Shown in pieces: positions 1 to 8,108 of a stretch of DNA of 64,000 bases. The notes under the pieces were generated by a model. It did no database searches, was not told the origin of the DNA, and worked only from the letters and a program-made list of their open reading frames with translations. The position numbers were made by a program, and so were the translations under genes. This DNA is from Flavobacteriales bacterium (GTDB taxonomy: Bacteria; Bacteroidota; Bacteroidia; Flavobacteriales_F; PHOS-HE28): NCBI GenBank assembly GCA_016715895.1, contig JADJXH010000004.1:620001-684000 (forward strand), written 5' to 3'. Numbering within the stretch: position 1 is the first letter of the stretch; every line of letters starts with the position of its first letter.

Positions 1-792
1 GCCTACGCGCTCAACACCGGCCTGGAGCAGGCCCGGGGCCGGTACATCGCCCGCATGGACGCGGACGACATCAGCCACCCCGAACGCCTGGCAAAGCAGC
101 GGGCCCATCTGGAGGCGCACCCGGAGATCGGCGTGCTGGGCACGGCCACGCGCTTCGTCAGCACCATGCCCGAGCACCGCGGCATGCAGGCCTTCGTGCA
201 GTGGCAGAACGCCCTGCTGACCCCGCACGACCACTCCGTGAAGCGCTTCGTGGACGCCCCGCTCGCGCACCCCACGGTGCTGTTCCGCAGGCAGCTGGTG
301 GAACGCCACGGCGCGTACGACACCGGTCCGCTGCCCGAGGACCACGAACTGTGGCTGCGCTGGATGGACGCGGGTGTGCGGATGGCCAAACTACCGGAGG
401 AACTGCTGACGTGGAACGACCATGCCGAACGGCTCAGCCGCACCCACAGCAACTACGGCATCGACGCCTTCTTCGGTACCAAGGTGCGGTGGTTGGCGCG
501 CTGGCTGAAGCGCACCCTGAACGGCCGTGCGGTGATCGTCGCGGGCACAAGCGCCTTGTGCCGGCAGCGCGCGCAGCTGCTCGCCGCCGAGGGCATCGCC
601 ATCGCGGCCTTCACCGACGTGAAGGCGCGTGCGGTGCCGGGCCACGCCTTCGTGCCCAGCGATGCGCTGCCGCCCGCGGGGGAGGCCTTCGTGGTGAGCT
701 TCATCAGCCAGCGCGGGGCCGGCGATCGCATCGCGGCGTACCTCGGCTCACGCGGCCTGGTGGAGGGCACGGACTTCGTGCTGGCGGCCTGA
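1..792 (+). CDS. Family 2 glycosyltransferase, 5' end cut by window
   Basis: The reading frame is already open at base 1, so the N-terminus lies outside the window; 263 codons are visible. The segment ARMDADDIS carries the DxD-type metal and nucleotide-sugar motif of GT-A family 2 glycosyltransferases, and LPEDHELWLRW fits the acceptor-side region of the same family. The last ~90 residues (from AVIVAGTSALCR) look like a separate small Rossmann-type domain, with a beta strand, a glycine turn and a later FTDVKA segment, as in fusions to PglD-like nucleotide-binding modules; that part is inference. The expected role is transfer of a sugar from an NDP-sugar in cell-surface glycan synthesis. The donor and acceptor cannot be told. 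Confidence 0.8.
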   Translation, partial: AYALNTGLEQARGRYIARMDADDISHPERLAKQRAHLEAHPEIGVLGTATRFVSTMPEHRGMQAFVQWQNALLTPHDHSVKRFVDAPLAHPTVLFRRQLVERHGAYDTGPLPEDHELWLRWMDAGVRMAKLPEELLTWNDHAERLSRTHSNYGIDAFFGTKVRWLARWLKRTLNGRAVIVAGTSALCRQRAQLLAAEGIAIAAFTDVKARAVPGHAFVPSDALPPAGEAFVVSFISQRGAGDRIAAYLGSRGLVEGTDFVLAA

Positions 793-825
793 CGGCCCGC
801 GCGCCGCACGCTGTTCCTTTGCGGC

Positions 826-2220
826 ATGGAGGCCACCCCGCACACGCACAGCCTGGACCGCATCGCCGCGCTGCGCACGGCGTTCGAGCGGGGCGTGCTG
901 CGCGATCCGGCGGTGCGCGCGAAGCACCTGCTGCGGCTGGCCGGCGCGCTTCACCGCCACGAGGACGCCGTGCTGGAGGCCATGCGGGCGGACATGGGCA
1001 AGCCGGTGATGGAGGCGTACATCGCCGAAGTGGGGGTGCTGGGCGAGGAGCTGCGGAACGCGGCCCATGAGGTGGCCCGGTGGGCCGCGCCGCGCCCGGT
1101 GCCCACGCCGTTGAAGCTGCAGGTGAGCAGCAGCACCGTGCACCCCTGTCCCCTGGGCGTGGTGCTGGTGGTGGCGCCCTGGAACTACCCGCTGCTGCTG
1201 GTGCTGGGTCCGCTGGCGGCGGCGCTGGCCGCGGGCAACTGCGCGGTGCTCAAACCCAGCGAGGACGCCCCGCGCACGGCGATGCTGGTGGAGCGCCTGG
1301 TGCGCGAGGCCGGCCTGCAGGAGCTGGTGCATGTGGTGCAGGGCGCGGGCCGCGAAGTGCTGCCCCCGCTGCTGGACGCCGTGCGCTTCGACCACGTGTT
1401 CTTCACCGGCAGCGCCGCCGTGGGCGCGCGCATCGCGGCCCAATGCGCGCCGAAGCTGGTGCCCGTCACCCTGGAGCTGGGCGGCAAGAGCCCCGCCATC
1501 GTGGACCGCAGCGCGCACTTGCCGGGCGCGGTGCGCCGCATCGCCTGGAGCAAGTTCTTCAACGCGGGACAGACCTGCGTGAGCGCCGACCATGTGCTGG
1601 TGCACGCCGATCGATACGACGCCTTCCTCCAGGCCTTCCGCGCGGAGGTGGAGCGCATGTTCGGTGCCGACCCGCAGCGCAGCCCCCACCTGGCCCGCAT
1701 CGTGAACGACCGGCGCTGGCAGGTGCTGCGCGGGCACCTGGACCACGGGACGGTGCACCTGGGCGGCGGCCACGACCGCAGCGCGCGCTACATCGCGCCC
1801 ACGGTGCTCACCGACGTGCCGCTGGACAGCCCGCCGATGCGCGAGGAGATCTTCGGCCCCCTCCTGCCGGTGCTGCCCTGGCGCGACCGCGACGAGCTGG
1901 CGGCGCTGACCGCGCGCAACCCCGAGCCGCTGAGCGCCTACCTCTTCGCCCGCGATGCGGGGCTGGAGCGCTGGTTCACGCAGGAGCTGCCCTTCGGCGG
2001 TGGCTGCATCAACGACACCATGGTGCACTTCGGCAATGCGCACCTGCCCTTCGGCGGGGTGGGGCGCAGCGGCTTGGGGCGCTACCACGGGCGCGCGGGC
2101 TTCGACCGCTTCAGCAACCTGAAGGGCGTGATGCACAGCAACGACCGGCTGGATCCCGGCGTGCGCTACGCGCCCTACCGGCCCTGGCAGCTGAAGGTGC
2201 TGCGCCGGCTGTTCCGGTGA
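826..2220 (+). CDS. NAD(P)-dependent aldehyde dehydrogenase
   Basis: This 464-residue protein oxidises aldehydes to carboxylic acids with NAD(P)+. The family signature is complete: APWNYP with the oxyanion-hole Asn near 120, LKPSE with the cofactor-binding Lys near 143, FTGS near 193-196, general-base Glu near 217 in LELGG, and nucleophile Cys near 251 in FNAGQTC. The short length and the lack of an N-terminal extension resemble the ALDH3-like branch (YwdH/AlkH type). The substrate is unknown. The box TTCCTTTG lies 4 bases before the ATG. It follows the glycosyltransferase by 33 bases, and nothing in the context fixes a pathway. Confidence 0.93.
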   Translation: MEATPHTHSLDRIAALRTAFERGVLRDPAVRAKHLLRLAGALHRHEDAVLEAMRADMGKPVMEAYIAEVGVLGEELRNAAHEVARWAAPRPVPTPLKLQVSSSTVHPCPLGVVLVVAPWNYPLLLVLGPLAAALAAGNCAVLKPSEDAPRTAMLVERLVREAGLQELVHVVQGAGREVLPPLLDAVRFDHVFFTGSAAVGARIAAQCAPKLVPVTLELGGKSPAIVDRSAHLPGAVRRIAWSKFFNAGQTCVSADHVLVHADRYDAFLQAFRAEVERMFGADPQRSPHLARIVNDRRWQVLRGHLDHGTVHLGGGHDRSARYIAPTVLTDVPLDSPPMREEIFGPLLPVLPWRDRDELAALTARNPEPLSAYLFARDAGLERWFTQELPFGGGCINDTMVHFGNAHLPFGGVGRSGLGRYHGRAGFDRFSNLKGVMHSNDRLDPGVRYAPYRPWQLKVLRRLFR

Positions 2221-2265
2221 CATCCGTCACCAGCCGGACCCAACACGCGTCGGGAGCTTTGCGGC

Positions 2266-3876
2266 ATGCTCCACCGCTCCGCCTCCATCCGCCTGTTCGT
2301 GCTGTTCCTCACCGGGACCCTGATCCCCGCCACCGATGCACAGATGATCGGAGACCGCATGCTCGCCCTGGAGGAAGTGACGCTGGCCGGAATGCCCGGC
2401 CTGCAGTCCTTCGCGTGGGGCACGCACAACGGGGAATGGTTGCTGATCGGCGGCCGCACGGACGGCCTGCATCGTCGCCAGCCGCCGGTCGCCTTCCTGG
2501 CGTCGGACAACAACACCAGCGCGTGGGTGGTGGCGCCGGCCACGGGCCAGGTGTGGTCGGCCTCGCTCAGCACCCTGCCCACCGGCCTGTTCGAGCAGCT
2601 GCAGAGCACCAACATGGAATACGTGCAACGCGACAGCATGCTCTACATCGTGGGCGGCTATGCGTACAGCGCCACGGCGGGGGATCACATCACGCACGAC
2701 CGCCTGGCCGCGGTGCATGTGCCCAACGCCATCGCCGCCATCAAGGCCGGGGCGCCGATCGCGCCGCACTTCCGTCAGCTCACCGATGCGCGCATGGCCG
2801 TCACCGGCGGCTATCTGGGGCGGCACAACGACCTCTTCCTGCTGGTGGGCGGCCAGCGCTTCATCGGCCGCTACAACCCGATCGGTCCGGACCATGGACC
2901 GGGCTTCGTGCAGGAATACACCAACGCCATTCGCCGCTTCCGCATCGCGGACGATGGGGTGGGCTTGGCCATCACCGACTTCAGCGAGACGGTGGACACG
3001 GTGAACCTGCACCGCAGGGACTACAACCTGGTGCCGCAGGTGTTCCCGGACGGCACGCACGGCTTCACCGCCTTCAGCGGTGTGTTCCAGTACGTGGACG
3101 ATGTGCCCTGGCTGAACACCGTGGACATCACCGACAGCGCGTACACGGTGGTGCCCGGCTTCGAGCAATGGCTGAACCAGTACCACACGGCCCACCTGCC
3201 GATGCACGACGCCACGGACAACAGCATGCGCACGGTGTTCTTCGGCGGCATCGGCCGCTACCACTACGTGAACGGCGTGCTGGTGGACGACCCCGATGTG
3301 CCCTTCGTGAACACCATCAGCCTGGTGACGCGCGCGGCGGACGGCACCATGACCGAGGAGGCCATCGGCACCATGCCGGGCCTGCTGGGCGCCAGCGGGG
3401 AACTGATCCCGGCGCCGGGCCTGCCGATGACGGGGCATGACGTGGTGCACCTGGACCAACTGCCGCCGGACAGCGTGCTGCTGGGGCACATCGTGGGCGG
3501 CATCGAAAGCACGGGGGAGAACATCTTCTTCATCAACACCGGCGCGGAGAGCGAGGCCAGCACGCGGCTCTTCCGCGTGTGGCTGCTGCCGGTGGCCTCC
3601 ACGGTGGTGGCGCCGAACGCGCAGGAGGAGCAGGTGTTGCTGCTTCGCCGGGCCGAAGCGGACCGCCTGATCGCGGTGCTGACGATGCCTACCGGGGCGC
3701 GCACCGTGGTGGACCTGCTGGACAGCGCCGGGCGGCGGGTGAAGCGGATCGCGGAAGCCCAGCTGCCCAAGGGCCGTCACGAGTTGGCGGTGGACCTGCG
3801 CGACCTGGCCCCGGGGGCGTACACCGTGGAGGTGCGCACCACGGACGGTCGGTGGAGCGCCCGCTTCGTGCGCTGA
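2266..3876 (+). CDS. Secreted kelch-like protein with T9SS sorting domain
   Basis: This 536-residue protein begins with a signal peptide (hydrophobic LFVLFLTGTLIP followed by ATDAQ). The body has recurring segments such as LLIGGRTDG, LYIVGGYAY, LLVGGQRF and VFFGGIGRY, spaced as in kelch-type beta-propeller blades. The last ~75 residues (from VVDLLDSAGRRV, ending YTVEVRTTDGRWSARFVR) have the form of a T9SS type A sorting domain, so export to the surface or medium is expected. No catalytic motif was seen; a binding or structural role is a guess. GAGCTTTG lies 4 bases before the ATG. Confidence 0.8.
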   Translation: MLHRSASIRLFVLFLTGTLIPATDAQMIGDRMLALEEVTLAGMPGLQSFAWGTHNGEWLLIGGRTDGLHRRQPPVAFLASDNNTSAWVVAPATGQVWSASLSTLPTGLFEQLQSTNMEYVQRDSMLYIVGGYAYSATAGDHITHDRLAAVHVPNAIAAIKAGAPIAPHFRQLTDARMAVTGGYLGRHNDLFLLVGGQRFIGRYNPIGPDHGPGFVQEYTNAIRRFRIADDGVGLAITDFSETVDTVNLHRRDYNLVPQVFPDGTHGFTAFSGVFQYVDDVPWLNTVDITDSAYTVVPGFEQWLNQYHTAHLPMHDATDNSMRTVFFGGIGRYHYVNGVLVDDPDVPFVNTISLVTRAADGTMTEEAIGTMPGLLGASGELIPAPGLPMTGHDVVHLDQLPPDSVLLGHIVGGIESTGENIFFINTGAESEASTRLFRVWLLPVASTVVAPNAQEEQVLLLRRAEADRLIAVLTMPTGARTVVDLLDSAGRRVKRIAEAQLPKGRHELAVDLRDLAPGAYTVEVRTTDGRWSARFVR

Positions 3877-3877
3877 C

Positions 3878-4111
3878 TCAGCCCAGCACCTGTTCGGCGC
3901 GCTTGGGCCGCAGGCGGTCGCGCACCAGCCGCAGGTGGGCCTGGTCGCACTCCAGCGTGGCGGTGACGCGCACGGGCAGGCGGGTGACCCAGTGCCGGTG
4001 GCCGGTGATGCCCTCGCGCGCGCAGAACTCGTCCACATGATGCAGGAAGTGCTCCGCGGTGGCGGGCGCGTCGGGCCCGAAGAAATCCCAGTGGAAGCGG
4101 AGCAGGGGCAT
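3878..4111 (-). CDS. Small conserved-looking hypothetical protein
   Basis: This is a 77-residue protein starting MPLLRFHWDFFGPDA and rich in His and aromatic residues (HFLHHVDEFC, HRHWVTRLP). The ATG at 4111 was chosen over an upstream ATG at 4147 because the extra 12 residues are low-complexity and would extend past the start of the divergent exporter gene at 4140. It lies head-to-head with that exporter and tail-to-tail with the kelch protein, separated by one base. The short acidic/aromatic make-up suggests a soluble cytoplasmic protein. I do not recognise the family. Confidence 0.6.
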   Translation of the reverse strand: MPLLRFHWDFFGPDAPATAEHFLHHVDEFCAREGITGHRHWVTRLPVRVTATLECDQAHLRLVRDRLRPKRAEQVLG

Positions 4112-4139
4112 TGAGGCGGGTCGGCTACTTTGCGCAAAG

Positions 4140-4769
4140 GTGGACACGGTGCTCTACTTCCTGGTGGCCGCGGTGGCCAGCTTCATCGGCTCGGTGCAGG
4201 CCGGTGTGGTGAACACCGCGGTGCTGGCCCATACCGTGAAGTGGGGGCGTACAGCGGGCCGGCGCATGGCCGTGGGCGGATCCATCCCCGAGTTCGTGTA
4301 CGCGGCCGTGGCCTTCTGGGGCGCGGGGCGCCTGGTGGAGGCGCTGGGCCTGGGTGCGCGCGGCATCACCCTGGTGATCTCGACCATCCTGCTGGTGCTG
4401 GGGCTGTACTTCGTGTTCCTCTTCCACCCGCGGCCCGCAGCGCCGGGCGAGGACAAGCTGACGGGCGACCTGCGGCGGGGCGTGCTGCTGGGCCTGGCCA
4501 ACCCGCAGTTGCTGCTCTTCTGGTGCGGGGTGCGGCTGATGGTGATCGCCTGGGGAATGACCGGCGAAGGGGTGCTGGACCTGCTGGCCTTCGCGCTGGG
4601 GGCCTTCACGGGCGCCATCATCCTGCTCCTGATCCTGGTGCGGCTGGGGGTGAAGGCCCAGGAGAGGCTCTCGCCGAAGGGGCTGCGCGTGCTCTTCCGC
4701 AGCATCGGCGCGTTCTTGCTGGCCAGCGGCTGCTATGGCCTGATGCGGGCGGGAGGCTGGGTGCCGTGA
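4140..4769 (+). CDS. LysE-family exporter
   Basis: This is a ~209-residue inner-membrane protein with about six hydrophobic segments (near VLYFLVAAVASFIGSV, FVYAAVAFWGAG, ITLVISTILLVLGLYFVFLF, LLLFWCGVRLMV, LLAFALGAFTGAIILLLILV, FLLASGCYGLM). The N-terminal GSVQAGVVNTAVL and the following glycine/proline pattern match the LysE/RhtB fold. The family exports amino acids or related small molecules, but the substrate is unknown. The GTG at 4140 follows a CTACTTTGCG element directly; an upstream ATG at 4059 would add a charged, unlikely leader. Confidence 0.8.
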   Translation: MDTVLYFLVAAVASFIGSVQAGVVNTAVLAHTVKWGRTAGRRMAVGGSIPEFVYAAVAFWGAGRLVEALGLGARGITLVISTILLVLGLYFVFLFHPRPAAPGEDKLTGDLRRGVLLGLANPQLLLFWCGVRLMVIAWGMTGEGVLDLLAFALGAFTGAIILLLILVRLGVKAQERLSPKGLRVLFRSIGAFLLASGCYGLMRAGGWVP

Positions 4770-4774
4770 GGCGC

Positions 4775-4821
4775 TACGCCAGCCGGTCGCTCAGCAGCCG
4801 CATCTCCATCAGCGGCGCCAT
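4775..4821. repeat. Left copy of 47-bp direct repeat: scar of gpsA 3' end
   Basis: Bases 4775-4821 match 5326-5372 with one mismatch, and 4781-4821 match 5332-5372 perfectly over 41 bases. Read on the minus strand, both copies encode the same last residues of GpsA (MAPLMEMRLLSDRLA) plus a stop. This copy ends in TAG and uses CTG for the last Leu; the copy attached to the intact gene ends in TAA and uses CTC. It has no gene body and sits between the exporter and the toxin gene, so it is a detached gene end. The repeats bound a 551-bp unit holding the TA pair. Confidence 0.92.
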
Positions 4822-4839
4822 ACTTACCAGGACGCGGGT

Positions 4840-5106
4840 TCAGGGAAAAACCTTGTAGATATCTCTGCGGTCCGCGATCCGCGCGAGAACGATCCGGCCA
4901 CCGGTCAAATAAAACCCGATGCGATGATCACCAACCCGGATCCGAAAGGCGTTCGGCTCCTGTTCAAGCTTCTTCACATGCCTGATCACCTGCGGTGTAC
5001 GGGCATCCTTCACTTCCTGGATGACACGAGCAATGCGTCTAAGGAGCATCGGGTCCTGAATGCGCTTCAGGTCATTGGCGAAACTCTTGAGGTACTCCAC
5101 CTCCAT
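4840..5106 (-). CDS. RelE/ParE-superfamily toxin
   Basis: This is an 88-residue protein. The pattern is that of RelE/ParE toxins: N-terminal YLKSFANDLKRI helix, HVKKLEQEPNAFRIRVGDHRIGF (the usual L..p.yRiRvGdyRi.y core), and C-terminal VLARIADRRDIYKVFP. The basic residues in the core and the terminal RxxxY match ribosome-dependent mRNA interferases of this fold. The ATG overlaps the antitoxin stop by one base (TGATG), giving the usual antitoxin-first operon. GC is lower than in the flanking genes. It lies within the repeat-bounded insertion at the gpsA 3' end. Confidence 0.88.
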   Translation of the reverse strand: MEVEYLKSFANDLKRIQDPMLLRRIARVIQEVKDARTPQVIRHVKKLEQEPNAFRIRVGDHRIGFYLTGGRIVLARIADRRDIYKVFP

Positions 5107-5315
5107 CAGCGACGAAGCAGCTTCATCACGGCTTCCTCCGAAACTTTCTTCGTCCGATCGGCCTTCCGCATAAGGATGGCAAGCCCCATGTCGAGCACAT
5201 CTTCTTCGGAAAGCCGATGGCTTTTCATGCCCATGCGAAGCACCAACCGTTGGAGCAGGTCCGCCTCTTCAGCGTTCTTCGGCCTGATCAACAAGGCCCC
5301 ATGATCTTTTACCAT
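5106..5315 (-). CDS. Antitoxin of RelE/ParE-type pair
   Basis: This 69-residue protein has the order KNAEEADLLQRLVLRMG, a central acidic helix (SEEDVLDMGLAILM) and a basic C-terminus (KKVSEEAVMKLLRR). This build is seen in small Bacteroidota antitoxins paired with RelE-type toxins; the identification rests on size, order and the adjacent toxin rather than on a named domain. The start is only 9 bases after the gpsA stop. The gpsA stop codon TAA is itself the first part of TAACTTTG, an exact -7 box placed 4 bases before this ATG. Confidence 0.75.
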   Translation of the reverse strand: MVKDHGALLIRPKNAEEADLLQRLVLRMGMKSHRLSEEDVLDMGLAILMRKADRTKKVSEEAVMKLLRR

Positions 5316-5319
5316 CGTT

Positions 5320-5327
5320 CAAAGTTA
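5320..5327 (-). promoter_or_regulatory. -7 box TAACTTTG of the TA operon, overlapping gpsA stop
   Basis: On the minus strand TAACTTTG is an exact TAnnTTTG match, 4 bases before the antitoxin ATG. Its TAA is the gpsA stop codon. The detached gpsA end at 4775 has TAG followed by unrelated sequence and lacks the box. Confidence 0.6.
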
Positions 5328-6323
5328 CGCGAGCCGGTCGCTCAGCAGCCGCATCTCCATCAGCGGCGCCATCTTCTCGTACAGCATGCGGTAGGTGGCC
5401 TCGGTGATGGGCATGTCCACCTTCACGCGCTGGTTGATCTCGTGCACGCACTTGACGGCGTAGTAGCCCTCGGCCACCATGTTCATCTCGAGCTGGGCGG
5501 CGCGCACGCTGTAGCCCTTGCCCACCATGGTGCCGAACTCGCGGTTGCGGCTGAAGGTGCTGTAGGCCGTCACCAGCAGGTCGCCCAGGTAGGCGGGCTC
5601 GTTGATGTCGCGGGCGATGGGGTGCACGGCGGCCACGAAGCGCTCGATCTCCTGGATGGCGCGGCTCACGAGCACCGCGCGGAAGTTGTCGCCGTAGCCC
5701 AGGCCCACGCTGATGCCGGCGCACACGGCGATCACGTTCTTGAGGATGGCCGCGTACTCGGTGCCGTAGATGTCGTCGCTGAGCGTGGTCTTCATGTAGC
5801 GCCCGTTGAGGGCGGCGCCCATGGCCTTCGCCCGCTCCGGGTCCGGACAGGCGATGGTGAGGTAGCTGAGGCGTTCCATGGCCACCTCCTCGGCGTGGCA
5901 CGGACCGCAGATGACGCCGAAGTCGTGCTCGGCCACGCCCCAGTGCCGGAACAGGTATTCGCCCACGATCTGGTTGGTCTCCGGCACGATGCCCTTCACC
6001 GCGCTGAAGAGGGTCTTCCCCTTGAGCTCGGCGGGGTCCAGTTGATCGAGGGTGGCCTTCAGGAAGGCGCTGGGCACCGCGAGCACGAGCACCCCGGCAT
6101 CGCGCACCACCGCATGGATGTCGCTGTCCATGGCCAGGCGGTCCACCTCGAACTGGGCGGCGCTGATGTAGTCGGGGTTGTGGCCGTATTTGGCGATGTG
6201 CGCGATGGTCTCCGGGCGGCGCACCCACCAGCCCACGCGGTCGGCGTTGGCCGAGAGCAGCTTCACCAGGGCGGTGCCCCAGCTGCCGGCGCCGATGACG
6301 GCGATGCGTTGCGCGGTGCTCAT
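5325..6323 (-). CDS. gpsA: NAD(P)H-dependent glycerol-3-phosphate dehydrogenase
   Basis: This 332-residue enzyme reduces dihydroxyacetone phosphate to sn-glycerol 3-phosphate, the entry point of phospholipid synthesis. It has the N-terminal Rossmann motif IGAGSWGTA (near 10-18), VKGIVPETN with a conserved Lys near 110, GPCHAEEV near 140-147 (the form seen in Bacteroidota, in place of the GPxFAxE of proteobacteria), and LKNVIAVCAG with the catalytic Lys. Length is normal for the family. The final 15 codons and stop are present twice (see repeats at 4775 and 5326), because a TA module now follows directly. Confidence 0.96.
   Translation of the reverse strand: MSTAQRIAVIGAGSWGTALVKLLSANADRVGWWVRRPETIAHIAKYGHNPDYISAAQFEVDRLAMDSDIHAVVRDAGVLVLAVPSAFLKATLDQLDPAELKGKTLFSAVKGIVPETNQIVGEYLFRHWGVAEHDFGVICGPCHAEEVAMERLSYLTIACPDPERAKAMGAALNGRYMKTTLSDDIYGTEYAAILKNVIAVCAGISVGLGYGDNFRAVLVSRAIQEIERFVAAVHPIARDINEPAYLGDLLVTAYSTFSRNREFGTMVGKGYSVRAAQLEMNMVAEGYYAVKCVHEINQRVKVDMPITEATYRMLYEKMAPLMEMRLLSDRLA
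5326..5372. repeat. Right copy of 47-bp direct repeat: 3' end of intact gpsA
   Basis: This is the partner of 4775-4821. It lies inside gpsA and encodes its C-terminus. The only internal difference is a synonymous third-position change (CTC here, CTG in the scar); the stop codons differ as TAA against TAG, the TAA starting just outside the repeat. Confidence 0.92.
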
Positions 6324-6385
6324 GCGCGGCGAAGATCGGTCTTGTCCGGCACCCGCAAGGGCGATGCCCCGGCAGCGGGCTCCGT

Positions 6386-8050
6386 TCAGAAGGTCACGTC
6401 CACCACCACCTCCTGCCCCTCGCGCAGCACGGCCACCGGCGCGGTGTCGCCCTTCTTGAACTGGCCCAGGGCCTTCATGTAGCCCATCATGTCGGCGACC
6501 TCCACGGCGCCCATGCGCACCACCACGTCACCGGCCTTCAGCCCGGCGGCGGCGGCGGGCTTGCCCTCGCTCACACCATCGATGCGCATGCCCTTGCCGT
6601 CGTACATGTAGTCCGGCACCACGCCCAGCGTCACCTTGAAGCGCGGTGTGCTGGCGCTGTCGGCGTCCTGGGTCTTGGTGAAGGCCAGCCGGCCGTCATC
6701 GTTCAGCGTGGTGATGAGGCTTTCGATGTAGCGGGTGACGCGCAGCATGCCGTCGTAGTTGATCTTCGCCTCATCGTCGCCGGGCTTGTGGTAGTCACCG
6801 TGCGTGCCGGTGAAGAAGTGGATGGCGGGGATGCCCTGCAGGTAGAAGCTGGTGTGGTCGCTGGGGCCGATGCCGCTCGTGGTGGTCTTCATCTTGAGCG
6901 CGCCGGCCTGCACGCGGTCCACCTCATCCCAGGCGGGCGAGGTGCCCACGCCGTTGATGCCGATGCTGCTGTCGGCCTCCAACCGGCCCACCATGTCCAG
7001 GTTGATCATGTAGTTGAGCTCGGCCAGGGGCACGGTGGGGTGCTTGGTCCAGTAGTTGGATCCGAACAGGCCCTTCTCCTCGCCGCTGAAGGCGATGAAG
7101 AGGTAGTCGTTGGCGCGCGCCTCGTCCAGCTCGGCGAGGTCGCGGGCCAGCTGCAGCATCACGGCCACGCCGCTGGCGTTGTCGTCTGCGCCGTTGTGGA
7201 TGGCGGGCTCGCCGCGGTGCAGGCTGCCCTCGTCACCGAAGCCCAGGTGGTCGTAGTGCGCCCCGATCACCACCACGGTGGGTTTGCCGTTGTCGAGCAT
7301 CCCCAGCACGTTGTGCCCGGTGCTGGTGGGGCGCTCGATGGTGACGGTGAGCGAGACCGGGTTGCCGTCGCGCACCAGCTCGGTGTGGCGGTCGCCCTTC
7401 AGGAACACGACCGGCACGGGCAGCGGCCGGGCCTTGGCGCGCAGCGCGGCCGAAGGGTCCTCCACGGCCTTGTCGTCGTTGTAGAAGAGCACGCAGCTGG
7501 CGCCCAGTTCCACGGCCTTGGCGGCGCGGAGCTCCAGGTCGTGGTAGGCCAGGAACTTCGAGTGCGGATGGATGCCATCGGGCGAACCCACGGCGATGGC
7601 GGCGCACTTGCCCGTGAGGTCGAGGTCGGCGAAATCGTTGCGCTCCAGTTCGGGCGCGTGGATGCCGTAGCCGCAGCGCACCACGGTGGACAGCACGGCG
7701 CCGCTGCCCGAGAAGGACAGCGGGTGATACTGCTCGTTGATCGCGAGCCGTTCGCGGCCCAGCTGGAACACCTGCTTGTCGCCGAGCACGGGCTGTGCGG
7801 CGAAGGTGAAGGCCTGGCGGTAGGTGGCGCTGTCGCCGTAGGGCATCAGGCCGATGGAGGCCATCTTCTGCGCGATGTAGTCGCCGGCCAGGCGTTCGCC
7901 CTTGGTGCCGGCCTCACGCCCTTCCAGCAGGTCGCTCGCCAGGTACTGGACGTCGTACTTCATCTGGTCGCGCGCCTCCTGGTCGCTGAGCAGCTGGGCG
8001 TGCAGCGCGGGAGCGGTGAGGAGGAGCGTGGCGGCGATCGCGAGGCGCAT
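6386..8050 (-). CDS. Secreted M28 metallopeptidase with PA and PDZ domains
   Basis: This 554-residue exported zinc aminopeptidase-type enzyme has signal peptide IAATLLLTAPALHAQ. A PA-like insert lies around 110-230 (SCVLFYNDDKA). The M28 core carries the di-zinc ligands: HYDHLG near 265-270, GADDNASG near 287-294, SGEEKG near 322-327, LDMVG near 351-355 and SDHTS near 397-401. A PDZ domain fills the last ~85 residues (EGKPAAAAGLKAGDVVVRMG). The start at 8050 gives the signal peptide; longer frames would run into the divergent gene. A TACCTTTG box is at 8069-8076 on this strand. Confidence 0.93.
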   Translation of the reverse strand: MRLAIAATLLLTAPALHAQLLSDQEARDQMKYDVQYLASDLLEGREAGTKGERLAGDYIAQKMASIGLMPYGDSATYRQAFTFAAQPVLGDKQVFQLGRERLAINEQYHPLSFSGSGAVLSTVVRCGYGIHAPELERNDFADLDLTGKCAAIAVGSPDGIHPHSKFLAYHDLELRAAKAVELGASCVLFYNDDKAVEDPSAALRAKARPLPVPVVFLKGDRHTELVRDGNPVSLTVTIERPTSTGHNVLGMLDNGKPTVVVIGAHYDHLGFGDEGSLHRGEPAIHNGADDNASGVAVMLQLARDLAELDEARANDYLFIAFSGEEKGLFGSNYWTKHPTVPLAELNYMINLDMVGRLEADSSIGINGVGTSPAWDEVDRVQAGALKMKTTTSGIGPSDHTSFYLQGIPAIHFFTGTHGDYHKPGDDEAKINYDGMLRVTRYIESLITTLNDDGRLAFTKTQDADSASTPRFKVTLGVVPDYMYDGKGMRIDGVSEGKPAAAAGLKAGDVVVRMGAVEVADMMGYMKALGQFKKGDTAPVAVLREGQEVVVDVTF

Positions 8051-8068
8051 GGGTGGGGAATGGGGCCG

Positions 8069-8076
8069 CAAAGGTA
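8069..8076 (-). promoter_or_regulatory. -7 box TACCTTTG of the M28 peptidase gene
   Basis: This exact TAnnTTTG match on the minus strand lies 18 bases before the ATG at 8050. The divergent gene at 8109 has CACCTTTG 4 bases before its ATG, so two promoters share about 60 bp. Confidence 0.55.
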
Positions 8077-8108
8077 CTGGCACGGCCAGGGGTGCGCACC
8101 TTTGCGCC

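Noticed and set aside
748..2223. Long open frame on the minus strand, antisense to the aldehyde dehydrogenase
   Set aside because: High GC leaves antisense frames open. The product is rich in His, Ala, Val and Gly with no domain, while the opposite strand encodes a clear enzyme.
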